This document shows positions 53,165 through 61,841 of a DNA stretch of 64,000 nt, piece after piece. This stretch comes from Planctomycetia bacterium (lineage in GTDB: Bacteria; Planctomycetota; Phycisphaerae; Phycisphaerales; SM1A02). The stretch spans positions 48,587 through 112,586 of the forward strand of contig SYGP01000002.1 in NCBI GenBank assembly GCA_005799495.1, read 5' to 3'. Made by a program: the position numbers and the translations under genes. Numbering within the stretch: the stretch's first letter is position 1; each line of letters opens with the position of its first letter. Below the pieces are notes generated by a model. The model saw only the letters and a program-made list of their open reading frames with translations, was not told the DNA's origin and made no database searches.

Positions 53165-54580
53165 GTGCCAAGGCGCGCACCTCTGATGCCCTGGCTCCGC
53201 GCCTGCATCGGACTGAGCGCACTGCTGATCGCTGCATGTTCATCGCCAGAGCCCGTGCGGCCTGTGGCGCCGGCGCGCCCCGTGTCGAGTGAACGCTCCG
53301 CCGTGGCGCAGGGATCCCCCGAGCCATCCGCCCCGGCAGAGCAACCCACGGTCACGCCGCCTTCCGCGCCGCCGAAGCCGCTGCCACCCAAACCTCTTCC
53401 AGCGCCGCCCACAACGGAGCCCCGAGTAGCCATCCGCCTCGCATCAGTGCCTCGGTCGCAGGCGATCGCATTGAAGTCGGCGGGCAAGGTGCGAGTGCTG
53501 CAAGACGGCGATCCGATTTCGTCGGCGTGGACCGTGGAAGGAGAGCTGTCCGTGCGCGCAGTGCAAGGTGGATGGAAGGTGTCGCGATCTGGTGGCGGCG
53601 CCGCGGGAAGCGAACGCACTTTCGCGAGTGGACCGCTGTGGATTGAGCCGCTCAGCAAGGCGGGTGAGATCCGCTGGAACGACCGCGACTGGCCAGGCGA
53701 GATGAGCGTGTACGACACCGAGGATGGGATTGACCTCGTCATGAGCGTCGGCATGGAGTCCTACCTGCCGGGCGTGATCGCCAAGGAGCTGTATCCATCG
53801 TGGACGCCCGCGGCCTACCGCGCACAGGCGATCGCCGCGCGCAGCTATGCGACGGTGGAGTCCGACCGCTGGGAGGGGCGGCGCCACTATGACATGGTGG
53901 CGGGTCAGCTGAGTCAGGCTTGGATCGGTGCGACCGACAATGCAAAGGCAAACGACGCCGTGCGACAAACGCGCGGCCAGGTTCTCGTCGAGTCTGGAAG
54001 CGTTGTGCCCGCGTACTACTCCAGCGCGTGCGGAGGTCGACCCGCGAACGCACTCGGGACGGTGACAGACAATCCGCACCACGACATTGCCAGCGTTTCC
54101 ACGGGTGACGGCGCTGCGCGAAAGGAGGGATGTTGTGGCGGTTCCCCGGTCGCGTCGTGGAAGGTGGTGATTCCCGTGTCGGCGATCGTGACGCGACTGC
54201 GTGCGTGGGGCGCGGCACATGGACGCGCCGAATTGGCGAAGTTGGATGGACTCGTCCGCGTGGAAGCGGCGGATCGGAACGCGGCCGGACGACCGATCGC
54301 CATGCGTCTGCGACCTGCGCGGGGTGCGGATCTTCTGCTCGAGGCGGAGGACTTCCGCCGCGCGATCAATGCGGCGGGTGATGGGAAGAGCAGCATCAAG
54401 TCGTGCGACTGCGATGTCGTCATCAAGGGCGGCAATGCAACGATCACTGGCCGCGGCTTTGGACATGGCGTCGGGATGTGCCAGCACGGAGCGGAAGCGA
54501 TGGGACGCGCGGGACGCGACGAGCGCGCGATCCTCGGGCGCTACTATCCGAAAGCGTCCATCGTTCGGGCGTGGAGGTGA
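53165..54580 (+). CDS. SpoIID/LytB-like lipoprotein, putative peptidoglycan lytic transglycosylase
   Basis: A 471-residue protein whose N-terminus ends in LLIAACSS, a lipobox-like signal. Residues about 40-85 are Pro/Ala-rich linker. The SpoIID domain follows: VGMESYLPGVIAKELYPSW with the catalytic-type Glu, the QAIAARSYA segment, a SSACGGRP plus CCGG Cys cluster and the C-terminal GFGHGVGMCQHGAEAMG motif. In Firmicutes SpoIID cleaves peptidoglycan stripped of stem peptides during engulfment; here a cell-wall remodelling role is likely. It starts 3 nt after the alpha-CTD gene with a GTG; an ATG at 53186 is possible. Confidence 0.87.
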   Translation: MPRRAPLMPWLRACIGLSALLIAACSSPEPVRPVAPARPVSSERSAVAQGSPEPSAPAEQPTVTPPSAPPKPLPPKPLPAPPTTEPRVAIRLASVPRSQAIALKSAGKVRVLQDGDPISSAWTVEGELSVRAVQGGWKVSRSGGGAAGSERTFASGPLWIEPLSKAGEIRWNDRDWPGEMSVYDTEDGIDLVMSVGMESYLPGVIAKELYPSWTPAAYRAQAIAARSYATVESDRWEGRRHYDMVAGQLSQAWIGATDNAKANDAVRQTRGQVLVESGSVVPAYYSSACGGRPANALGTVTDNPHHDIASVSTGDGAARKEGCCGGSPVASWKVVIPVSAIVTRLRAWGAAHGRAELAKLDGLVRVEAADRNAAGRPIAMRLRPARGADLLLEAEDFRRAINAAGDGKSSIKSCDCDVVIKGGNATITGRGFGHGVGMCQHGAEAMGRAGRDERAILGRYYPKASIVRAWR

Positions 54581-54583
54581 CCC

Positions 54584-55198
54584 ATGTTCACGGGACTCGT
54601 TCCATCCACCGGCACGATCACGGATCTCACACGGTCCGAGGCAGGTCTTCGTATCGCCGTGGAGTGTCCGACCATCGTCGCGCGCGTGCAGGTCGGGGAT
54701 TCCGTTGCCGTGCATGGCATCTGCCTGACCGTGGCGTCACTCGATGGCGGCGTGCTGCACTTCGATGCGATCCCGCAGACGATTGAACGAACGACGCTGG
54801 GCGGATGGCAGCGGGGAAAGCGTGTGCATCTCGAACCTGCGCTCCGATTGGGCGATCCGCTCGGCGGACATTGGGTACAGGGGCATGTGGAGGGCACGGC
54901 ACAGGTGGATTCCGTCGACCGCACCGATGGTCAATGGCGTGTTCGGATCGCCGTGGACAGCACCGCCGAGCAGCGATGGGACGATGTGATTTGCGCACAG
55001 GGTTCGATCGCGGTGGACGGCGTCTCACTCACGATTGCCGCGTGCGGCAGCGGCTTCTTCGAAGTGGCGCTGATCCCGCACACGATCCACTGCACTGCGC
55101 TCGGCGCACTGCGCGCGGGCGATCGAGTCAATCTCGAGGCGGATCCGCTGGCGCGTCTTGTGGCGCGTGCCGTTGCACAGCAGCTCGCGCGCCGCTGA
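54584..55198 (+). CDS. ribE: Riboflavin synthase, alpha subunit
   Basis: Dismutates two 6,7-dimethyl-8-ribityllumazine molecules to riboflavin. At 204 residues it has the two internally repeated lumazine-binding barrels; the start MFTGLV and the segments GDSVAVHGICLTV and GSIAVDGVSLTI are the paired repeat signatures. It is close behind the SpoIID gene (3 nt), so may share its transcript. No other rib genes are in the window. Confidence 0.93.
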   Translation: MFTGLVPSTGTITDLTRSEAGLRIAVECPTIVARVQVGDSVAVHGICLTVASLDGGVLHFDAIPQTIERTTLGGWQRGKRVHLEPALRLGDPLGGHWVQGHVEGTAQVDSVDRTDGQWRVRIAVDSTAEQRWDDVICAQGSIAVDGVSLTIAACGSGFFEVALIPHTIHCTALGALRAGDRVNLEADPLARLVARAVAQQLARR

Positions 55199-55200
55199 CC

Positions 55201-56430
55201 TCACGGCCTCCACGCGCTGCACAGCAGCGTCACATCGTCCACGAGCGGGAACACATTGCGCTCCTCTTCGAGGCGACCCGTGATCGCATCGACGAATGCC
55301 TGCGGATCGTCGAGCGATGCGAACTCGTTGAAGACCTGCAAGTAGCGGCGGTTGGGAAGCCGTGGCGAGGATGCGGCCTGACCCTGCTCGGGGAACGCTT
55401 GTTCGAATCCGTCGGAGTACAGCAGCACCTTGTCGCCCGGTTGGAGTTGGATGTTCGCCTGCGAGAAGTGTTCATCCTTGAATACACCGAGCAAGCCCCC
55501 GTGCGTTTCGACGGGCTCGAACAGTCCTCCTCGGCGCGCGTGCAGCAAGGGCAGGTGTCCGGCAGAAGAGACGCTGAGCGCATGTGTTCGCGTATCGATC
55601 ACCGCATAGATCGCAGTGGCAAAGCGCGTCATCCGCGTGGAGCGCTGCAGCATCTCTTCGTTGATGCGCACGAGTGACTCGGAGGGTGGCAGGACTCGAT
55701 ACGAGTCCTCTCCGATCTCCTTCACCTGCAGACTTCGCGCAATGACGAGGGTGAGCAGCGCCGCAGGCATGCCGTGACCGACCGCATCCGTGACGAACAG
55801 GCCGAGATGATGCTCATCGATGCGAACGCCGTTGTAGATGTCGCCGGAGACGAACGCGGCGGGGCGCCAGAGAGCGGCACTCGACATGCCGCCGAGCGTC
55901 GGCAATGTGCGCGGCAGGAACTCCTGTTGCACGGAGGCCGCGAGTTGGAGTTCGCCGTGAAGCGTTTCCATCTCGCGGCGAAGTCCGCCTGAGAAGCGCA
56001 TGGCCGTTGCGGCATCGAGCTGCAGCAGCCGCACATCACGCTGCCGCGCCACCAAGGCGCGAAGTGCCACAGCGAGATGATCCGGTCCATCGTCGGCGTC
56101 GAGAGCGAAGGAGATGCCGGGCGGAAGACGCGTGGGTGGCGCCCCCGCACAGAGCGCGACAATCGGCAGCATGGATGCGATCGCCTCCGCCACGGCGGTT
56201 GATCCAAGCACTTCCTCGGAGGGCGAACCAACCACCACCAATGCGTGCGATTCGCGAACCGCCATCGCGATCCGTGCGGGATCGGGATCGGACAGCGCCT
56301 TCGCTTCCATTCCGAAGCGTGCAACGAGCGTGCGCGCCACCTGTGCGTGGGCATCGTTCGCCTGATGCGTCACGACCGCAATCTTCGGCGGACCCGAATC
56401 AACTTCGCTGTCTACATGCGTTGTCGGCAC
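55201..56430 (-). CDS. PP2C/SpoIIE-type serine phosphatase with receiver-like N-domain
   Basis: A 409-residue protein. The N-terminal 120 residues have an alpha/beta receiver-like pattern but no convincing phospho-acceptor Asp. A helical linker leads into a SpoIIE/RsbU phosphatase domain (about 180-405) with AASVQQEFLP, the metal-binding GDIYN, VTDAVGHGMPAALLT and LLYSDGFEQAF. Such enzymes usually control anti-sigma-factor antagonists. I prefer the GTG at 56430, 10 nt from TACCAT; an ATG at 56466 would overlap the divergent dehydratase start and destroy the shared promoter spacer. Confidence 0.82.
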   Translation of the reverse strand: MPTTHVDSEVDSGPPKIAVVTHQANDAHAQVARTLVARFGMEAKALSDPDPARIAMAVRESHALVVVGSPSEEVLGSTAVAEAIASMLPIVALCAGAPPTRLPPGISFALDADDGPDHLAVALRALVARQRDVRLLQLDAATAMRFSGGLRREMETLHGELQLAASVQQEFLPRTLPTLGGMSSAALWRPAAFVSGDIYNGVRIDEHHLGLFVTDAVGHGMPAALLTLVIARSLQVKEIGEDSYRVLPPSESLVRINEEMLQRSTRMTRFATAIYAVIDTRTHALSVSSAGHLPLLHARRGGLFEPVETHGGLLGVFKDEHFSQANIQLQPGDKVLLYSDGFEQAFPEQGQAASSPRLPNRRYLQVFNEFASLDDPQAFVDAITGRLEEERNVFPLVDDVTLLCSAWRP

Positions 56431-56440
56431 CTGAGCGGGG

Positions 56441-56446
56441 ATGGTA
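56441..56446 (-). promoter_or_regulatory. -10-like TACCAT for the PP2C gene
   Basis: TACCAT on the minus strand ends 10 nt before the GTG at 56430. It lies 5 nt from the divergent TACGAT. Confidence 0.35.
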
Positions 56447-56451
56447 CGAAG

Positions 56452-56457
56452 TACGAT
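56452..56457 (+). promoter_or_regulatory. -10-like TACGAT, leaderless dehydratase start
   Basis: TACGAT ends 7 nt before the ATG at 56465. Confidence 0.4.
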
Positions 56458-56464
56458 CCAACGC

Positions 56465-56752
56465 ATGGTGAAGCGATTGAGTGATGCCGAGGTGCAGTCC
56501 CGCATGCCGTCCATTGCCGCGTGGAAACGCACGGGCGACCTGATCGAACGGGAGTTTGCCTTCCCGGACTTCGTGGCTGCAATGCGATTCGTCCACCGCG
56601 TGGCAGAGGAGGCGGAACGCACGCAGCATCATCCGGACATTCATGTCCTCTACAACCGCGTTCGTCTGGGCTACTCCACGCATGACGCGGGTGGACTGAG
56701 CGAGCGCGACTTCACCGCGGCGATTGCCGTGGACCGTCTCCTCGCCGGGTGA
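56465..56752 (+). CDS. Pterin-4a-carbinolamine dehydratase
   Basis: A 95-residue PCD/PhhB protein that regenerates dihydropterin after aromatic hydroxylation. The active-site signature is QHHPDIHVLYNRV followed by STHDAGGLSERD, with the paired His of the family. No phenylalanine hydroxylase is adjacent, so its partner or alternative (moonlighting) role is elsewhere. Confidence 0.9.
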   Translation: MVKRLSDAEVQSRMPSIAAWKRTGDLIEREFAFPDFVAAMRFVHRVAEEAERTQHHPDIHVLYNRVRLGYSTHDAGGLSERDFTAAIAVDRLLAG

Positions 56753-57099
56753 CGAGGCAGGCGTGAGCCCGCAGGTTTGGCCTGGTGGGCGGCGAGGTCC
56801 TCGTCACACCACGTTGCTTCAGACTTGGGCGAGCTTGCCTGGCGTGACGCGCGCGCTTCGCGGCCGACGGCGACTTGTGTCGTCGGCATCTTCATGGTGT
56901 CGCGCAATGTGGCCTCGTTTCCCACACGCGTGTCTCAGGAAACCGTGCAGCGCACGAGGACCACGTTCAAGAAGGCGCAGAACCGAGTTGACAGGTGCGC
57001 TGTTGTCAGCGGCGGCAAACGCATTGATGATCGCGGCGAACAGGGCCTGCTGGTTGAGCTGAAGCGACGCAGGGGGCGGAAGTGAGTGGGGCGGTTCGC
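56753..57099. other. Intergenic stretch with only doubtful small frames
   Basis: About 350 bases between the dehydratase and the DUF3427 helicase. Overlapping open frames exist on both strands (for example plus 56777-57085 from a TTG, 102 codons, ending just before the helicase promoter) but none has a recognisable motif, SD or -10 spacing. It could be the remnant of an accessory gene at the edge of the 57-61 kb island. Confidence 0.4.
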
Positions 57100-57105
57100 T
57101 AAGCT
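57100..57105 (+). promoter_or_regulatory. -10-like TAAGCT, leaderless helicase start
   Basis: TAAGCT ends 6 nt before the GTG at 57112; no SD. The accessory gene therefore follows the same start architecture as core genes. Confidence 0.45.
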
Positions 57106-57111
57106 CCGCGA

Positions 57112-60100
57112 GTGCCGTTCGAATCGCCCTCCTATCGGCGAATCCGTCGAGTCAACGGGCTACCGGTTGAAGGGCTGTATGACAGCCTGATTGACGCGCG
57201 CGTGTCGGAGTTGCTGGAGTCCGCACGTCGGGCGGGATTCGAGGTGGCGACGCGGCCCATGAGGGGTCGAGATGCGCGACTTGTCGCAAGAGAGCTCGCA
57301 GTGTCGCTTCTGGAGTCTCTTGAGGCGCGGCTGAGTGTTGATCGCGAAGCCACGCAGTCAGACATCGAGCTCGCCAATCGGTTGCTCGCCTTCATCGGAG
57401 ACGGATCTGATGGCGAAGCTGGTCGAGCGACTTTAATCCAGCCGCAGGTGCTCGAGCGCATCGGCCCCAAGCACGGCGATCAGCCGCCAGATCTTTCTGA
57501 CCACGGTCTTCTGACGGGCAGGGAAGGCACTGAGAGCCTCCTGCTTCAGTTGAAACGAGAGCTAGCAACATGCGATCGTGTGGACTGGCTGGTGTCGTTC
57601 ATCAAGCTCAGCGCTGTGAAGTTGCTACAGAGCGATGTGACGGCATTCCTGGAGCGTGGCGGCTCGATGCGCGTGGTGACGACCGCGTACATGGGCGCAA
57701 CAGACCCAAAGGCACTGGACGTCCTCGCTTCGGTATCAAGGCAGCATCACGGGCGGCTTCGGATCCGCTTCTCAACTGAAACCGACTCAACCCGACTGCA
57801 TGCCAAGGCCTACATCCATGCGCGCAGCAGTGGATTCGGCAGCGCATACGTTGGATCTGCGAATCTGTCGCGGCCAGCACTCACCGAAGGCCTTGAATGG
57901 ACCGTTCGGCTGTCTCAGGTCGCTTCGCCAGGCTTGTGGACCAAGATCGAAGAGACGTTTGAGCAGTGGTGGGGCGACCCTGAGTTCACCGAGTACGGCC
58001 TCGCAGAGGACCACCCGACTCACCAACAGTTCAGGGACTTGGTGGCGCGCGAATCGGGTGCCCTCGCAGGGGCGGCTCCTCAGGCTGTCTCGCTTCCTCT
58101 ATTTGACCTAGAACCCAAGCCGTTCCAGCAGGCCATCCTCGACAGGATCGAGGTTGATCGTTCGCTCGGACGGCGGCGGCATCTGGTCGTTGCGGCGACG
58201 GGAACCGGAAAGACGATGATTGCGGCCTTCGACTATCGCCGGTTCGAAGCCGACTTTGTTGCCCGCGAGGGACGCCGTCCAAAGCTGCTGTACATCGCGC
58301 ATTCAGAGCGCATCCTGCGTCAGGCCAGGGTCATGTTCGGCCAAGTCCTGCGTGATCTCAACTTCGGTGGGTTCTTGGTGGGCGGAGAGAACGATTGGCC
58401 GTGTCAAGCGCTGTTCGCCTCGATCCAGTCGTGGTCGGCCCGTGTGCATGACGGCTCCATATCCCCAGCTGACTTCGACTATGTCGTCGTCGACGAAGCC
58501 CATCACGGGGAAGCGCCGACGTGGTGTGCGCTTCTTGATTCCCTCGATCCTGCTTCGCTGCTCGGCCTGACTGCGACGCCTGAGCGGGCTGATGAATCCG
58601 ATGTGACGCGGCACTTCGAGTCTCGTGTGACGGCCGAGATTCGACTCCCCGATGCAATCGCCCGTCGATTGCTCGTGCCGTTTCGATACTTTGGGATCAC
58701 GGATGACATTGATCTCCGTGAGGTCGGCTGGTCGAGCCAACGCGGCTACGTCATGTCTGCCGTCGAGAGTCGATACATCCTCGCTGGTCAATCGTGGGTG
58801 AGTGGGGTGAGCGCCGCGATTGACAACTATGTTGCCAACCCCTCGCGCATGCGTGCGATCGGATTCTGTAGTGGGGTGAAACATGCGCGTGACATGGCCA
58901 GCGTTTTTGAGAGGTGGCGCGCAACTGCAGAGAGTCAAGGTCGTTTTGGACTTCGTGCCGAGTCACTTGATGGATCAGATGACCTTGCGCGACGTGACGA
59001 GGTGATTGGTCGGTTGCGGCGCGGGGAGACGCAGCTTGTTTTCGTTGCGGACCTGTTCAATGAAGGGGTTGACATCCCTGAGGTTGACACGGTGCTGTTC
59101 ATGCGGCCCACAAATAGTCTGACCGTGTTCCTTCAACAGCTTGGTCGTGGGCTTCGACTGTCGCCCGGATCGGGCAAGGACTGTTTGACGGTGTTGGACT
59201 TTGTGGGGCAACACCGGCAGGAGTATCGGTTCGACCAGCGGCTGAGGGCGCTGCTGGCTGATCCAGGGGTCTCCATTGAGGGTCAAGTGAGAAGCGGCTT
59301 CTCGGCGTTGCCTGCCGGTTGCTCGGTGACGTTAGAACGCGTTGCGCAAGAGCGCGTGATCGCCAGCATTCGCTCGGCAATTCGTGGCCTTACCGCGAAG
59401 TGGGTGGAAGACATCAGGTTCCAGCGTGAGCAACTTGGGCGCCATCCTTCGCTTCGGGAGTTTCTTGACTGGCGCCAGCTTGATCCGCGCGAGCTGTACT
59501 CCGGGCAAGGTGGAAAGCGGACGTGGTATGCGCTTCGGCAGGCGGTGGCGGGCGACGGCAGTACGGGTGCACTCAGCTCCGTCTCGCCATTTCTGGCGGG
59601 GCTCGGCGCGCTCGCAGCCATGCGCGACAATGCCGTTGCATCGTTTGGTGTGAAGCTCCTGAAGGAGCTCGAGCATTCTGATCCGCGGACCGTGGTGGCT
59701 GGTCTATCCCAGAGCGACCGGTTGCGCAGCGACATGGTGTGTGTTGGCTTTGCGGATGCCGTGAAGCGCAAGCGGGGGCTGGATCGCCCTGCCAGTGTGT
59801 TCGACGTCCTTGGCGAGTTGAGAGAGAACGTAGTGCTTCGCACGGAGTGCCAAGACCTGCTCGATGCCAGTGTGGCGAATGCAGTCCAACCTCGTCTTGC
59901 GCTTGCCGAGAGCGCGAGGGCCCCCGTGCCGCTTTCTGTGCACGGGTGCTATACGCGATCACAAATCCTTGCCGCATTCGGTTGGCCGTCGGTCTGGTCA
60001 ACGACGCATCAGTCGGGCGTGCTGTGGATTCCGTCTCACTCGGCCTATCTGATGTTCGTGACGCTTGACAAAGACGAAGCGGGGTTCACAGAACGTACGC

Positions 60101-60390
60101 GATATCGCGACTATGCGGTCAGCCCAGCGGTGTTCCACTGGCAAAGTCCTGCTGCAACCCACGCTGGTACGAAGGACGGTCAGCGGATCCATGGTGCCAA
60201 AGAGGGGCACGGAACGATGTGGCTCTTCGTGCGGCAGAGCCGGGATGACGAGTTCGGTTCATCTCCGTTCTGCTTCATGGGTGCCTTCCGCCCCACCGAG
60301 CTGCAGGGGGAACGACCCATCAGTGTCACCGGTGAACTCGCCGTGCCCTTGCCGCCAGCTTGGTTCGAGATTGCTTCGCGAGCGCGTTAG
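57112..60390 (+). CDS. PLD-nuclease / SF2 helicase of the DUF3427 type
   Basis: A 1092-residue multidomain protein. An N-terminal helical region is followed by a phospholipase-D-type nuclease half-site (His230-x-Lys232, then GSANLS), then an SF2 helicase (Walker A TGTGKT with Lys367, DEAH box 461-464, GRGLRLSPGSGK for motif VI) and a C-terminal region of the kind annotated as DUF3427. This domain order is found in restriction-like and defence-associated helicase-nucleases, where DNA is translocated and cut. Codon choice is visibly less GC-biased than in the flanking core genes, suggesting transfer. The exact role is unknown. Confidence 0.85.
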   Translation: MPFESPSYRRIRRVNGLPVEGLYDSLIDARVSELLESARRAGFEVATRPMRGRDARLVARELAVSLLESLEARLSVDREATQSDIELANRLLAFIGDGSDGEAGRATLIQPQVLERIGPKHGDQPPDLSDHGLLTGREGTESLLLQLKRELATCDRVDWLVSFIKLSAVKLLQSDVTAFLERGGSMRVVTTAYMGATDPKALDVLASVSRQHHGRLRIRFSTETDSTRLHAKAYIHARSSGFGSAYVGSANLSRPALTEGLEWTVRLSQVASPGLWTKIEETFEQWWGDPEFTEYGLAEDHPTHQQFRDLVARESGALAGAAPQAVSLPLFDLEPKPFQQAILDRIEVDRSLGRRRHLVVAATGTGKTMIAAFDYRRFEADFVAREGRRPKLLYIAHSERILRQARVMFGQVLRDLNFGGFLVGGENDWPCQALFASIQSWSARVHDGSISPADFDYVVVDEAHHGEAPTWCALLDSLDPASLLGLTATPERADESDVTRHFESRVTAEIRLPDAIARRLLVPFRYFGITDDIDLREVGWSSQRGYVMSAVESRYILAGQSWVSGVSAAIDNYVANPSRMRAIGFCSGVKHARDMASVFERWRATAESQGRFGLRAESLDGSDDLARRDEVIGRLRRGETQLVFVADLFNEGVDIPEVDTVLFMRPTNSLTVFLQQLGRGLRLSPGSGKDCLTVLDFVGQHRQEYRFDQRLRALLADPGVSIEGQVRSGFSALPAGCSVTLERVAQERVIASIRSAIRGLTAKWVEDIRFQREQLGRHPSLREFLDWRQLDPRELYSGQGGKRTWYALRQAVAGDGSTGALSSVSPFLAGLGALAAMRDNAVASFGVKLLKELEHSDPRTVVAGLSQSDRLRSDMVCVGFADAVKRKRGLDRPASVFDVLGELRENVVLRTECQDLLDASVANAVQPRLALAESARAPVPLSVHGCYTRSQILAAFGWPSVWSTTHQSGVLWIPSHSAYLMFVTLDKDEAGFTERTRYRDYAVSPAVFHWQSPAATHAGTKDGQRIHGAKEGHGTMWLFVRQSRDDEFGSSPFCFMGAFRPTELQGERPISVTGELAVPLPPAWFEIASRAR

Positions 60391-60405
60391 TCGGTGGGAA
60401 TGCAA

Positions 60406-61383
60406 TCAGCGCATCGAGAGAGTGTGCGCCAGTCGCGCCAGCCCCTCCGGCCTCCACTCAAGATTCGCCTCCTCGGCAATCCGCGCGAGGTCATCGGAAT
60501 GGTCCCGATTCCGCGCTATCCAACGCTTCACCTCTTCCGCCGTCGGCAAGCGATCTCCCTTCGCGAGGTTTGTGCGCTTGCTGGCCAGCACAAGGTTGCC
60601 GACCGAGTTGTTGCGGGTCAGGCTCCAGGGCAGCACATGGTCGACCTCGGCCGTGCGTTCAGTGATACGGACGCCCGAATAAAAACAGCAACCGTTCTGT
60701 AACACCAGCATTGGTTTCACCACAACTCGAAGGCTGACTCGGTCAACGCCGAACAAGTGTTCGCGAAGCGCATCACTGCCTCGTACTTGCGGGTTGCGTT
60801 GTTCTATCCACGCCGTCCACCGTGCCTGGATCGTGTCGGTGAGCAAGCCGTGGAAGCGACGCAGAGCGGCCGCCACGCCGGGATACAGCTCCAGTTCATC
60901 ACGGCCGATCGGCGTTCGGTAGAGGAATGGCGTGGCCCCCGGCTGCAACCGGCGCAGCACGTCTTTCTTCAGAAGGACCAGCAACATCGGTGTGTAGTCA
61001 AGCCGGCGGTGCACCGGTGATCTGCCGCCACGGCGACCGCGTCCTGCCGATCGGCAGCTTGCCACGAGCTGCACCACCGCGGCGGGCCCACCGGTGCTCT
61101 GGCGTAACGAAATCGGGTTGCGCGCACTGGGCGCCTGGAAGGGAATGACCTGCTGCCAGTAGAGATCCATCACGCGTTCGGCCAGCCGGGAGATCGGCAC
61201 CCGCTGTTCCTGTGCCGGCATCTCAAGCGCAAGATCACACAACGCATGCAGCACCGCGAACTTGTAGGTCGTGGTGTACCGGCTGTCGCGCAGCAGCTCC
61301 TGCAATCGCTCGAGCAGCATGAGATGCCGCCCGGCCGCGGTGCGGGGTGATGCTTGAAGTGAGCCCATGTGCCGCCGCACCAT
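60406..61383 (-). CDS. HNH endonuclease family protein
   Basis: A 325-residue protein with a C-terminal HNH nuclease: DHVLPWS with His249, the central GNLVLA Asn263 and RTNLAKGD Asn272, flanked by a CCFYSG knuckle. The N-terminal 190 residues are helical and unassigned. The ATG at 61383 is 8 nt from TAGCCT. It is convergent with, and 15 nt from, the PLD-helicase gene, so the two may form an accessory nuclease island even though they are not co-transcribed. Confidence 0.82.
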   Translation of the reverse strand: MVRRHMGSLQASPRTAAGRHLMLLERLQELLRDSRYTTTYKFAVLHALCDLALEMPAQEQRVPISRLAERVMDLYWQQVIPFQAPSARNPISLRQSTGGPAAVVQLVASCRSAGRGRRGGRSPVHRRLDYTPMLLVLLKKDVLRRLQPGATPFLYRTPIGRDELELYPGVAAALRRFHGLLTDTIQARWTAWIEQRNPQVRGSDALREHLFGVDRVSLRVVVKPMLVLQNGCCFYSGVRITERTAEVDHVLPWSLTRNNSVGNLVLASKRTNLAKGDRLPTAEEVKRWIARNRDHSDDLARIAEEANLEWRPEGLARLAHTLSMR

Positions 61384-61391
61384 CGCCCCGC

Positions 61392-61397
61392 AGGCTA
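61392..61397 (-). promoter_or_regulatory. -10-like TAGCCT, leaderless HNH-gene start
   Basis: TAGCCT on the minus strand ends 8 nt before the ATG at 61383. Confidence 0.45.
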
Positions 61398-61422
61398 GTC
61401 GCGCTCCACACCCACCTCGCCC

Positions 61423-61450
61423 TTGACAAGCGTGCGCTGCGGTATATCTT
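61423..61450 (+). promoter_or_regulatory. TTGACA-type promoter candidate
   Basis: TTGACA (61423-61428) and TATCTT (61445-61450) are 16 nt apart. This is the best -35 match I saw in the window, and it faces the structured RNA region and the MoxR operon. Confidence 0.45.
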
Positions 61451-61593
61451 CCTTCCAGCATTCCGATCTCCGGCAGTCCTCTGAGAGCCGGATCGCAACC
61501 GAGCCACGCATCGCGCGTGCGTCACGGTGCGGAGGACACCCCGAAAGGGGCATGCGGCGCGGTGCGCAAAATCGCTTCAAACGAAGCATTTTT
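61451..61593 (+). ncRNA. Candidate structured small RNA or attenuator leader
   Basis: The sequence downstream of the promoter can fold into a series of hairpins: TCCGGC/GCCGGA (61469-61474 with 61487-61492), ACGCA/TGCGT (61506-61510 with 61518-61522), CCCC-GAAA-GGGG (61539-61550) and a terminal GCTTC-AAAC-GAAGC stem followed by T5. The last is a Rho-independent terminator. Read together, this could be a small RNA of about 140 nt or a regulated leader whose terminator must be read through to reach the MoxR operon. I do not recognise a riboswitch class. Confidence 0.4.
61574..61593 (+). terminator. Intrinsic terminator upstream of the MoxR operon
   Basis: A 5-bp GCTTC/GAAGC stem with AAAC loop is followed by A and TTTTT at 61589-61593. 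It is the only hairpin plus U-tract I found in the window. Confidence 0.5.
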
Positions 61594-61841
61594 CGCTCAT
61601 CACGCAACACGCCCGCGGGGCCCGCCACCAAGGCGGCCGCCGCGTGGATCGCATCCTGCGATCACACGACTCAGCGTCCGCCTTGATTCGGTCGCGGCCC
61701 GCGACGGTCGCGCACTTCTGCGCGCCCGCCCGCGCGCTACGACCATTCATCGGCGGTCCACCCCGCGCCGGATGTTGAGCGGCGATGGTCGCCGCGCGGA
61801 CCTTCGAGGTGTCCAACCGTCGGCATGCGTTGGAGCCATCC
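61594..61841. other. GC-rich untranslated stretch upstream of the MoxR gene
   Basis: About 250 bases with no supported gene. An ATG at 61785 is in frame with the MoxR gene but its extra 19 residues look non-homologous. I see no TANNNT near 61842, so transcription probably starts further upstream, at or after the structured region. Confidence 0.5.
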
